DNA of 64,000 nt, taken from the NCBI GenBank assembly GCA_038025085.1, contig CM076151.1:9801001-9865000 (forward strand), in the 5' to 3' direction. Shown piece by piece: positions 34,875 through 46,201 of this stretch. The translations under genes were made by a program, and so were the position numbers. The notes below the pieces were generated by a model. It had not been told where the DNA came from. It was given only the letters and a program-made list of their open reading frames with translations, and ran no database searches. The first letter of the stretch is position 1, and each line of letters opens with the position of its first letter. This DNA is from Tetragonia tetragonoides. Lineage: Eukaryota > Streptophyta > Magnoliopsida > Caryophyllales > Aizoaceae.

Positions 34875-36379
34875 CTCAAAACCCAATGCCAATATTTGCT
34901 TTCATCATCACAAATCACAACTTCCATAAATAAATCTACTCCACTAGCCTAGGCTCGGTGAAAAAGATGTGTTTTGGAAATCAAGGCTTGTAATGTGGTT
35001 TTATGCAATAAAACTGCTCAAGGCTCAAAAGGGGTTTACAAAGAGTGAAACATGTATCAAGGTAGCTATTTGGCTAATGTAGCTAAAAACAAATAATGCT
35101 TCTATCATTTCCTAGCATGAGCATGTCAAGTGCAATTTTGATAAGAAACCGGGCAAGTTCTAGAGAAAACCGCAATTTGGAGAGTTACACACACAAGAAA
35201 GAAACCGTAAGATCGAAAGTGATGAATCGATCAATCAAAGGCTCAAAATCTCACATGTGTATTTTTGGTCTATTCAAATCAACTATGCAACATCGAGGGC
35301 AACAAACATGCATTCCACAAATCAATGGTCTACAATCACAATCATGCTATGAGCTTTTAAGGCTAAAGACCATTATTCACAAAAGTTGAGACAATTCCTT
35401 CAATTTTTTTTTTCTTTTTCACTTTCCATCATTGAAGGATCATATCTCACTCATTTTTTGAATTTTTCAATTTTTTTGGATTTTTCTTTTTTTATGCATG
35501 CAAAAATCAAAACTTAAACTATATGAATTAAATTAAATGCATGAAAATCAACAAATAAAACTAAAAAAAGAAAATAATTGAAAATAAAATATGAAAATTT
35601 TATCTAAAATGCAACCTAACATGATACTATATGCAAAATGCAATTTCTAAATTTTATGCAATCCCATTTCATCAATTATCACCATCAACGATAATTATCT
35701 CCCCCAAGCTTGAATTGCACATTGTCCTCAATGTGAGACAGGACAATAAAATAGAGAGGGAGAAGAAGGATAGAATACTCACAAGGCCTCACCTGAACCG
35801 GGAAGAAAATGATCGAGGAGAGCAAATGAACGCTTACGACCCTTGATATGGGAAAGCTCAAAATCGTACCAAGGCACATGTGAAAACTAGTCCAATGAAC
35901 AATGATCACCGTATTCACAACCTGCCCAATTTGCAAGAAAACAAGAACAAACAATCGCCAATGCCCAATTGGATGAACCAAAAGTCACAACCAACACCCC
36001 TAATTGAAGAGAAAATAATTAAGATAATAAATCACTATGCCCTTGTCTGCTATCTCAAGTCACCACAGAGAGCCAACACCCAAAATGTCAACATAAGGAA
36101 CCAATAGCAGGCAAATCCAATTGACGCCAATTTTGTGAGACCAAAGCACCGAGACAGAGGAGGGACGGTGCTGAGGTGTCGGTTCAAGCCATGGATGGTC
36201 GCGGTGGAGTGTGATGAGATGCGAATAGTGGTGGTGATGGGAGGAGAGAGAAATAGCGGAGGTGAGAGAATGGGTGATTTATAGAGGTAGGGGGAGTGGG
36301 AAGGTTAATGTGAGGAGAGAGTGAACAGCCGTGGTCTGTGGAAAGAGAGGACACCCGTGAGGAGAGAGAGTGGAAGTGG

Positions 36380-36680
36380 GCTGACGAGTCGGGGCTGAGC
36401 CATGGATGGCGGGCCTGGTCGGGCGGTGGAGTTAGGCTTAGAGCCGCCTGATCGGGTGGGTTAGACGGTGAGCTGAAGCTACTGCCGCCCGGTCGCGTGA
36501 TGAGAGGGGCGAGAATTCGCCCGGGCAGGCGCGGGGTGGTGGAGGAACGGACCTGATGCTGCCCGGTCAGGTGCGTTCGTGGCTGGGAAACCGCCTGAGC
36601 AGGTGGTCGGGCACCATCAGTTGGCTGACGGGGTGACCTGCTGTCACCTGGTCGGGCACGGCTGTGGCTGTAGAGCTGCT
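36380..36680. repeat. GC-rich degenerate repeat block inside the LTR element
   Basis: Variants of gcc(t/c)g(a/g)tcgggtg and ccggtcaggtg recur at least eight times in both orientations, contrasting with the AT-rich remainder. On the minus strand it lies between the gag-like frame and the 3' part. No reading frame was recognised. It may be a captured host fragment or an untranslated structural region. Confidence 0.5.
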
Positions 36681-36954
36681 GTATTTTATTTTATTTTTAT
36701 TTATTATTTTTTTTCCCTACAAAACAAACAAAATAGAATAAGGACAAAATAACTAAAATCTAACTAAATAAATCATCTCAATGTTTTTGGGATTTTTATT
36801 TTTTTTTATATTAATTTTGATTCTTTGATTTTTTTTTTTCAAGTAAAGTGCAAAAACAAAAATAAATAAAAAAAGAAATAAGAACTTGGGTTGCCTCCCA
36901 AAAAGCGTTCTTTTAAGGTCAAGAGCTCGACCCCTTTAAATTAGTCTGAGTAGA

Positions 36955-37917
36955 TCAAAAAAATGACAATGTTGCCATCATTATCTCGACGACCTTGCCA
37001 TGAACCTTGATAAGTACCTTCTTTAGTCGTTCATCATAGAAAGCCAAAGTTCGCAATAGTTTATCAAATGCACTTGAACTCATTTCACCAAGACATATGC
37101 TAGAGATCATTCTCATAAAAATACAGTAAAGAATTAATGACCTCTTGAACTTGTCAAATGCTTTTGAAAAATCAAAATGACAAGATGAAGTTCCCCAATC
37201 AACAAACTTATGATCATCCCCACTATTCTTGTTGAACTTGTCATTCACATGCTCATGTACCCGATGGAAATAAGAATCGCGATTGAGTAATACACCAAAG
37301 GGTTTCACATATGCATATCCAAGTAAGGTATCGGGAGGAGGGTTGATATGAGGATGTATGATTGTAAAAATTGACATGTCTATGAATTCGGGGGGAGATG
37401 AATCATGATGCTCAATATCATTAAACTTGTTCTCAACCAACTCATCTACAACCTCATGCTCAATGGAATGTTGAGATGAGGACAAATTCATGGAATTGAT
37501 TTGAGTCTCCATCATTTCCATATGAGAGGCAATTGAATCAACTTTAGACCATACTTGCGCTATTAATTCTTGTTGCTCCTCATTTACCTTTTGTTGTTCT
37601 GCAATGAATTGCTCCATAAAGGCTTCCAAGTTGGACTTGGGAGGATGAGGGGGTAATTGAGATTGGTCTTCTCCATAAAAAGAACTAGGATAACCCATAT
37701 CACCATGATTATAGTCATCAAAACAAGGTTCATATTGGTCACCTTGGTAGGGATGGTCAAATTGATATTCATGAGCATTATAACCACCCCATGCGTTCCA
37801 ATTATATGAGGCATTGGGCATATGATATTCATTCGCATTCACAAAGTTATCACAAGTATAACCATATGAATAAGAATCATAATCATCATAACCCCCATGA
37901 TGCACGTAAGATGACAT
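36955..37917 (-). CDS. gag-like ORF of the LTR element, 320 aa
   Basis: The frame from ATG 37917 to the stop at 36955 encodes a Tyr/Asp/Gly/His-rich head (MSSYVHHGGYDDYD...), a predicted coiled-coil stretch (LEAFMEQFIAEQQKVNEEQQ...QINSM) resembling the region after the zinc knuckle in gypsy Gag proteins, and a C-terminal part with CHFDFSKAFDKFKRSL. No CCHC zinc knuckle, protease or polymerase motif is present. It is the first frame after the primer-binding site, as expected for gag. The frame is also open upstream to 37953, but that codon is TTG. Assignment to gag rests on position and the coiled-coil part only. Confidence 0.6.
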   Translation of the reverse strand: MSSYVHHGGYDDYDSYSYGYTCDNFVNANEYHMPNASYNWNAWGGYNAHEYQFDHPYQGDQYEPCFDDYNHGDMGYPSSFYGEDQSQLPPHPPKSNLEAFMEQFIAEQQKVNEEQQELIAQVWSKVDSIASHMEMMETQINSMNLSSSQHSIEHEVVDELVENKFNDIEHHDSSPPEFIDMSIFTIIHPHINPPPDTLLGYAYVKPFGVLLNRDSYFHRVHEHVNDKFNKNSGDDHKFVDWGTSSCHFDFSKAFDKFKRSLILYCIFMRMISSICLGEMSSSAFDKLLRTLAFYDERLKKVLIKVHGKVVEIMMATLSFF

Positions 37918-37989
37918 ATCAAAGAAAGGAAAAAAAATGCTTAGTCTAGTCAATTCAAGAAACTCCTAATATTGGAATAACGCCAAGCT

Positions 37990-38006
37990 CCCCGGCAACG
38001 GCGCCA
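37990..38006 (-). other. Primer-binding site of the LTR element
   Basis: The minus strand reads TGGCGCCGTTGCCGGGG, six bases inside the 5' LTR. This is the well-known tRNA-primed PBS word of many plant Tat/Athila gypsy elements. It fixes the transcription direction of the element as minus. Confidence 0.85.
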
Positions 38007-38012
38007 AAAACT

Positions 38013-39345
38013 TGATAGGCCCGCAAGTGTACGGGTTGTATCGAAGTAATAAAATATCGAACCACAGGGAGCTATCGATTCCAAGTACTAAGTTTTCTTA
38101 AATTTAACAAGCTAAGCGATTCACAATTTGATTTGAGATTGAAACAAGAAAACTAATCACTAATATAAGAGAAAATAATAAGAAAAAGAACCTAGGGTTG
38201 ATTTCACTTTATCAAAATCGTAGATGCGGATAAACAAGTATCAACTAGCATGTCATGTCGAATGTTGCAAGGACGGAAATATGAATCCTAAAACCTTCTC
38301 TCGAAGCGAGAAAGGAATACTCAATATAATTCTCAACTACCTATTCTCATGGAGTTAAGAAAATATCAAGAGCATGAAGTATTTATAATTTCCTTTCCAA
38401 TAGTCCCAAGTTATTCTAAACTACTCTCGTGATTAGGCAAACTTGATGAATGATTGAGGTACGACAATTAAGAAGCTTCTCTCGAATTTGACTTAATCAT
38501 CTAATATACGCAACAAGATTACAATCAAACATTGTGCAACAATTCTAATGACATGCCAATTTCTACTTATTTAGTTAAGCATCATATGATTTAATTAAGC
38601 TACATCAACCCTAGATAAAAGAAATTACCTACTCATGATTTCTACAACGCCAACCAAGAACGTAATGAAATTCATGCTAAAACCTATCAAACTAAATAAA
38701 GCAATTAAAATTGGAAGCACAGAGAGGGAGAAATAGAGAGTAGAGATAAGAGATAAGAAATAAACCAAGTCGTTCCAATTATAATCTTCAAGAGAAATGA
38801 AGAAACGTTTGAACTTCAAGAACGAACTAATAAAACTCTTAAAATCTACATTTTTATTCTCATAACTAGTAGTCTAGAAAGCATAAAGTGAAGTAGGAAA
38901 AATAAACTATGGGAAGAGATCCCCCGAGATAGGATGAGATGAGATCCTATTTATAGGAAAACATCACAACGAACCTAGACGGTTTACAAATAGTAACCCC
39001 CTAATCATCAATAAGTCACCAATAACTCCCAAGAGAGTTATGCCACTAGTAACTTCTCTCTTTTAATGTCTTTCAATGCCTTAATATATCCAAAAAGAAT
39101 CCAATGTTCTCTTCAAAACTCTTCATAACTTGCTCTTGCTTTGATCATCTTGAGCATCCAAAGTGAATCCTAAGTCCTTTGCATATGGAGTTCAATTTGA
39201 CCCTAAAATCACAATTAAAATACCAAAGTAGTAATCCTCATACATAATTAATCATAATTCAGTAAGATATAAGAGGAATTACGTAAACCTAGGATAAATG
39301 AGTGCGGTTTAGATATGAATAATAACACTATTTATGCACTCATCA
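38013..39345 (-). repeat. 5' LTR (full length, 1333 bp)
   Basis: It begins tgataggcccgcaagtgtac and ends cactcatca on the plus strand. This is the complete copy against which the 896-base deletion in the other LTR is measured. The frame at 38625-38819 has no known homology and was not called. Confidence 0.93.
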
Positions 39346-42300
39346 CTTTCCAGAGCCCGGGTGTCATTTTTGCCCAAATTTCTCCGAGTTGTCAATCATG
39401 ATCTTAGAGTACCCTCGGTGCTCCAGGAGAACCAATCAGATACCGGAACCTCGATATCACCCATCTTTCGGTTTTCCGGCCACAACGTTGGTGTGCAGTA
39501 AAAAAGCCCTTACAAACATATCAAGGACCCGATAACGGACCCCGAGGGCCTCCCATGTCCCCTATGGGTGGCCCGTACAATGTGGTGCAAAAATATACCC
39601 TTCGTTCCGGGTCCTTCCGAAACCCCCAAAAACGTAGATTATAACCTTCGTTTTTAGCTCGGCAGGGCACGGGTGTCGTTTTTGCCCAAACTTCTCCGAG
39701 TGGTCAATTATGACTCTAGAGGACCCTCGCTGCTCCGGGAAAACCACTCGAATCCGGGAAGTTCGATAACACCCAACTTTCAGTTTTCCGGCCACAACGT
39801 TGTTGTCCTGTTGAAATGCCCTTACGAGCATATCACGGACCCGATAACTGACCCCGAGGGCGTCCCATGTCCCCTATGAATGGCCCGTAAAATGTGGTGC
39901 AAAAATATACATCTTCGTTCCGGAGCCTTCCGAAACCCCCAATAACGTGGATTATTACCTTTGTTTTTGGCTTCCCAGGGCCCGAGTGTCATTTTTGCCC
40001 AAACTTCTCCGAGTGGTCAATCATGACCCTAGAGCAACCTCCGGGCTCCGGGAGAACCATTCGGATCCTGGAACTTCGATATCACCCATCTTTCGGTTTT
40101 CCGGACACAACGTTGAGGTCGAGTAAAAACGCCCTTACAAGCATATCAGGGACCCGATAACGGACCCCGAGGGCCTCCCATGTCCCTTATGGGTGGCTCG
40201 TACAATATAGTGCAAAAATTTACACCTTCGTTCCGGGTCCTTCCGAAACCCCAAAAACGTAGATTATAACCTTCTTTTTTAGCTTTGTAGGGCCCGGGTG
40301 TCGTTTTAGCTCAAACTTCTCCGAGTGGTCATGTATGACCCTAGAGGACCCTTGGTGCTCCGGGAAAACCACTCGAATCCCAGAATTTCGATATCACCCA
40401 ATTTTTCAGTTTTCCGGCCACAACGTTAGTGTCCTGTTAAAACGCCCTTACAAGCATATCAGAGACCCGATAACGGACCCCGAGGGCCTCCCATGTCCCC
40501 TATGGATGGCCCGTACAATGTGGTGCGAAAATATACATCTTCGTTCCGAAGCCTCCCGGAACCCCCAAAAACGTGGATTATAACCTTCGTTTTTGGCTTC
40601 CCAGGGCCCGAGTGTCATTTTTGCCCAAACTTCTCTGAGTGGTCAATCATGACCCTAAAGCACTCTCGGTGCTCCGTGAGAACCATTCGGATCCCGGAAC
40701 TTCGATATCACCCATTTTTTATTTTCCGGCCACAACGTTGGTGTCCCATAAAAACGTTTACAAGTATATCATGGACCCGATAACGGACCCCGAGCGCCTC
40801 CCATGTGCCCTATAGGTGGCCCTTACAATCTGATGCGAAAACATACACCTTCTTCCCGGAGCTGCCAGGAACCCTAAAAACGTGAATTATAACCTTCGTT
40901 TTTGGCTTTCCAGGGCCCTGGTGTCACTTTTGCCCAAACTTCTCCGAGTGGTCAATAATGACCCTAGAGGACCCTCGGTGCTCCAGAAGAACCAATCAGA
41001 TCCCGGAACTTCAATATCACCCATCTTTCTGTTTTCCGGCCACAACGTTGGTGTACAGTAAAAACGCCCTTACAAACATATTAGGAACCTAATACCAGCC
41101 CCCAAGGGCCTCCCATGTCCCCTATGGGTGGGTCATACAATGTGGTGCGAAAATACACACCTTCTTTCGAGTCCTTTCGAAACTCCCAAAAACGTAGATT
41201 GTAAGTTGTAACCTTCGTTTTTGGCTTAGCAGGGTCCTAGTGTCGTTTTTGGCCAAACTTCTTCGAGTGGTCAATTATGACCCTAGAGGACCCTCTATGC
41301 TTCGGGAAAACCACTCGGGTCCCGGAACTTCAATATCACCCAGTTTTCAGTTTTCCGGCCAAAACATTGGTGTCCTGTTAAAACTCCCTTACGGGCATAT
41401 CAGGTACCCGATAACGGGCCCCGAGGGCCTCCCATGTCCCCTATGGATGGCCCGTAAAATGTGGTGCAAAAATATACATCTTCGTTCCGGAGCCTCCCGG
41501 AATACCCAAAAAGGTGGATTATAACCTTGGTTTTTCCCTTCCCAGGGCCCGAGTGTCATTTTTGCCCAAACTTCTCCGAGTGGTCAATCATGACCCTAGA
41601 GCACCCTCGGTGCTCCGGGAGAACCATTTTGATTCCAGAACTTCGATATCACCCATCTTTCGTGTTTTCCGGCCATAAAGTAGGTGTCCAGTAAAAACGT
41701 CTTTACAAGCATATCAGGAACCTGATAACATACCCTCTGTGCTTCGGGAAAACCACTCGGATCCCGGAACTTCGATATCACCCAATTTTCAGTTTTCCGG
41801 CCAAAACGTTGGTGTCCTGTTAAAACTCCCTTACGAGCATATCAGGGACCCGATAACGGGCCCCGAGGGCCTCCCATGTCCCCTATGGGTGACACCTACA
41901 ATGTGATGCGAAAACATACACCTTCCTTCCGGAACTTCCCGGAACCCCAAAAACGTGGATTATAACCTTCGTTTTTGGCTTTCCAGGGCCCGGGTGTCAT
42001 TTTTGCCCAGACTTCTCCGAGTAGTCAATCATGACCCCAGAGGACCCTTGGTGCTCCAGGCGAACCAATCGAATCCCGGATTTTCGATATCACTCATCTT
42101 TCGGTTTTCCGGCCACAACGTTAGTGTAGAGTAAAAACGCCCTTACAAGCATATCAGGGAACCGAAAGCATCTCATGTCCCCTAGGCCCTATGGGTGGCT
42201 CATACAATATGGTGCAAAAATTCACACTTTCGTTCCGGGTCCTTCCGAAACCCCAAAAACGTAGATTATAACCTTCGTTTTTGGCTTGGCAGGGCACGGA

Positions 42301-45300
42301 TGTTGTTTTTGCCCAAACTTCTCCGTGTGGTTAACTATGAGCCTAGAGGACCCTCGGTGCTCCGGGAAAACAACTCGGATCCTGGAACTTCGATATCACC
42401 CAACTTTCGATTTCCCGGCCACAGCGTTGTTGTCCTATTAAAACGCCCTTACGAGCATATCAAGGACCCGATAACGGACCCTGAGGGCCTCCCATGTCCC
42501 TTATGGATGGCCCGTACAATGTGGTGCGGAAATATACATCTTCGTTCCGGAGCCTTCCGGAACCCCCAAAAACGTGGATTATAACCTTCGTTTTTGACTT
42601 CCCAGGGCCCGAGTGTCATTTTTGCCCAAACTTCTCCGAGTGGTCAATCATGACCCTAGAGCACCCTTGGGGCTCCCGGACAACCATTCGGATCCCGGAA
42701 CTTCGATATCACCCATCTTTCGGTTTTCCGGCCACAACGTTAGTGTCCATCAAAACGCCTATACAAGCATATGAGGGACCCGATAACGGACCCTGAGTGC
42801 CTCCCATGTCCCCTATGGGTGGCCCGAACAATGTGATACGAAAATATACACCTTCGTTTTGGAGCTTCCCGGAACCCCAAAAACGTGGATTATAACCTTC
42901 GTTTTTGGCTTTCTAGGGCTCGGGTGTCATTTTTGCCCAAAATTCTCCGAGTGGTCAATCATGACCCTAGAGGACCCTCGCTCCTCCAGGAGAACCAATC
43001 GGATCTCAGAACTTCAATATCACCCATCTTTCGGTTTTCCGGCCACAACGTTGGTGTATAGTAAAAACGCCCTTACTAGCATATCAGGGACCCGATAACG
43101 GACCCTGAGGGCTTCCCATAATGGGTGGCCTGTACAATGTGGTGCGGAAATATTCACCTTCGTTACGGGTCCTTCCGAAACCCCCAAAAACGTAGATTAT
43201 AACTTTCGTTTTTGGCTTGGCAGGGCCCGGGTGTTGTTTTTGCCCAAACTTCTCCGAGTGGTCAATTATTACCCTAAAGGACTTTCGGTGCTCCGGGAAA
43301 ACCACTCGGATCCCGGAATTTCGATATCACCCAACTTTCAATTTTCCGGCCACAATGTTGGTGTCTTGTTAAAACGCCCTTACAAGCATATCAGGGACCC
43401 GATAACGGACTCCGAGGGCCTCTCATGTCCCCTATGGATGGCGCGTACAATGTGGTGCGAAAATATACATCTTCGTTCTGCAACCTCCCGGAAGCCCGAA
43501 AAACGTGGATTATAACCTTCGTTTTTGACTTCCCTGGGCCCGAGTGTCATTTTTGCCCAAACTTCTCCGAGTGGTCGATCATGACCCTAGAGCACCCTCG
43601 GTGCTCCGGGAGAACCCTTCGGATCCCGGAACTTCGATATCGCCCATCTTTCAATTTTGCGGCCACAACGTTGGTGTCCAGTGAAAACGCCTTTACAAGC
43701 ATATCAGGGACCCGATAACGGACCCCGAGTGCCTCTCATGTCCCCTATAGGTGGACCCTACAATGTGATGCGAAAATATACACCTTCGTTCCAGAGCTTC
43801 CACGAACCCCAAAAACGTGGATTATAACCTTCGTTTTTGGCTTTCGAGGGCCCGGGTCTCACTTTTGCGCAAACTTCTCCGAGTGGTCAATCTTGACCCT
43901 AGAGGACCCTTGATGCTCCAGGAGAACCAATCGGATCCCGGAACTTGGATATCACCTATCGTTCGGTTTTCCGACCACAACGTTGGTGTACTGTAAAAAC
44001 GCCCTTACAAGCATATCAGGGACCCGATAACGGACCCCGAGGGCCTCCAATGTCCCCTATGGGTGGCCCGTACAATGTGGTGCAAAAATATACACCTTCG
44101 TTCCAGGTCCTTCCAAAACCCCAAAAATGTAGATTATAACCTTCGTTTTTCGCTTGGTAAGGCCCGGGTGTCGTTTTTGCCCAAACTTCTCCGAGTGGTC
44201 AATTATGACCCCAAAGGACCCTTGGTACTCCGGGAAAACCACTCGAATCTCGGAATTTCGATATCACCCAACTTTTAGTTTTCCGGCCACGACGTTGGTG
44301 TCCTGTTAAAACGCTCTTACAAGCAAATCAGTGACCCGATAACGGACCCCGAGGGCTTCCCATGTCCCCTATGGATAGCCCGTACAATTGGTGCGAAAAT
44401 ATACATCTTCGTTCCGGAGCCTCCCGGAACCCCAAAAACGTTGATTATAACCTTCGTTTTTGGCTTCCCAGGGCCCGAGTGTCATTTTTGCCCAAACTTT
44501 TCCGAGTGCTCAATCATGACCCAAGAGCACCCTCGGTGTTCCGGGAGAACCATTCGGATCCCGGAACTTCGATATCACCCATCTTTCGATTTTCCGGCCA
44601 CAACGTTGGTGTCCAGTAAAAACACCTTTACAAGCATATCAGGGACCCGATAACGGACCCCGAGTGCCTCCCATGTCCCCTATAGGTGGCCCCTACAATG
44701 TGATGCGAAAATATACACCTTCGTTGCGGAGCTTTCAGGAATCCCAAAAACGTGGATTATAACCATCGTTTTTGGCTTTCCATGGCCCGGGTCATTTTTG
44801 CCCAAACTTCTCCGAGTGGTCAATCATGACCCTAGAGGACCCTCGGTGCTCCAGGAGAACCAATCGGATCTCGGAACTTCGATATCACCCATCTTTCGGT
44901 TTCCGCCCACAACGTTGGTGTACAGTAAAAACGTCCTTACAAGCATATTAGGAACCTAATAACGGACCCCGAGGGCCTCCCATGTCCCCTATGGTGGCCC
45001 GTACAATGTGGAGTGAAAATATACACCTTTGTTCCGGGTCCTTCCGAAACCCCTAAAAACGTAGATTATAACCTTCGTTTTTGGCTTGGCAGGGCTCGGG
45101 TGTCGTTTTTTGCCAAACTACTCCGAGTGGTCAATTATGACCCTAGAGGACCCTCGGTGATTCGGGAAAACCACTCGGATCCCGGAACTTTGATATCACC
45201 TAACTTTCAGTTTTCCGGCCACAACGTTGGTGTGCTGTTAAAACGCCCTTACGTGCTTATCAGAGACCCGATAACGGATCACGAGGGTCTTTCATGTACT

Positions 45301-45330
45301 CTATGGATGTCCCATACAATGTGGTTGGTC
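39346..45330 (+). repeat. Satellite array, higher-order part, right of the LTR element
   Basis: About nineteen ~312-bp monomers continue from the insertion point. Class marks are accaatc at 39431, 40990, 42065, 42985, 43927 and 44859; accactc or variants at 39746, 40368, 41311, 41753, 42369, 43299, 44239 and 45171; accattc or variants at 40056, 40682, 41622, 42685, 43614 and 44547. From 42.0 kb rightwards the order repeats every 920-942 bases. An irregular monomer join lies at about 41730. The array ends abruptly at about 45325 within a monomer, where the sequence turns into an unrelated gaccggattcaatcg stretch. GC content is clearly higher than in the flanks. Confidence 0.92.
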
Positions 45331-46201
45331 AATTGACCGGATTCAATCGTTTCGGTCACCGGTTCTTTTTTTTTTTTTATTCCGATCTCCGGGCTAGTTC
45401 GGACCGGACCAGGTCGTGTTTGGACCGATGTGAAGCCCTAGAGCTAGAGGTTAGTTGCTATGGAACTGGAATCTTGCTAAATCTGAATATGATTGAACGC
45501 ATATGGATCCTCAACTGGAAAAAAGAGCTCGTCAGGACTTGACAAGGGTGTGTTCGCCTCCAGACAGCAGTATAAAAGAAGTTTGTGGATATATCACTAA
45601 TATAAGATGAAAAAAGAGATCAATTGAATATATTCTCACGTGAAATAGTACGAAATGAAATAGTCGGACAAAGAATTAAGTCAGTTGGCTGTTCAATTAC
45701 ACCACTCCAAAATATACACTGGCATAAAGTAATCCTCCCATTCAACTTCTTTTCATGGGAGCAAAAACAAGTTATTTGTATATGGCAAAACTGCATTGAG
45801 GTACATATCCTGTTGCTGTACCTATCAATTTATGACCTGCTAACCAGGACGAGTATAATAAGATGACCAAATACATGCATCATGAGTTGACTCGTAAATT
45901 GGCCGAGAAGTAAAACCTTAAGGAGACAGATATTCTGAAATATCTTACAAACTATGCAATGATCTGCAGTATCTTTCCATTTCTTCGCCCCTCCTGTAAA
46001 CTCTACGATGACATCATGACACTGGACTGCAAGCATGCAATGCAGAAACCAACTTTCGGGGTGAAGTGAATCTTCACAAACAATTTTGCGGCTCCACGCA
46101 AGTTTTACTTTACTGGCCAGTTGTCTTGTCCAGCAATACTGGCATACCAATTTAAATAAATGTAATTTGATGGTTGGGCAGACCAATCGATAGATACTTG
46201 C
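45331..46201. other. Spacer between satellite and DRP3 3' end
   Basis: It begins with a ggtcaattgaccgg palindrome and a T run (45366-45379), then AT-rich sequence that probably includes the DRP3 3' UTR next to the stop at 46202. Open frames are short and without motifs. Confidence 0.45.

Larger units (their letters stand above)
33498..39345 (-). mobile_element. Non-autonomous Ty3/gypsy-type LTR retrotransposon (5.85 kb) inserted in the satellite
   Basis: Two LTRs in direct orientation bound the element, and a 5-bp target-site duplication CTTTC lies at 33493-33497 and 39346-39350. Read on the minus strand, the 5' LTR is 39345-38013, followed by a primer-binding site (38006-37990), one gag-like frame (37917-36955), about 3 kb without coding capacity, a polypurine tract AAGCTTGGGGGAGTT (33949-33935) and the 3' LTR (33934-33498). 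No protease, reverse transcriptase, RNase H or integrase motif was seen, so the element depends on a partner. The PBS and PPT type match the Tat/Athila side of Ty3/gypsy. By eye the shared LTR parts differ at only about five positions in 437. Confidence 0.9.

Noticed and set aside
36955..37953. A host gene for the 332-codon frame inside the LTR element.
   Set aside because: It lies directly after the primer-binding site, between the LTRs, in element orientation, and has a Gag-like coiled coil. It is element-encoded.
30576..43718. Recurring ~90-100-codon open frames (MSPMDGPYNVVRKYTSSFRS... type) throughout the satellite.
   Set aside because: The monomer length of about 312 is divisible by three and the unit is GC-rich, so the same frame stays open in many monomers. 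There is no conserved start, no selection pattern and similar frames occur on the other strand. They are by-products of the repeat.
27233..45330. CRISPR-like or ribosomal IGS interpretation of the tandem array.
   Set aside because: The units are contiguous ~312-bp monomers without spacers in a plant nuclear context, and no 18S or 25S sequence flanks the array.
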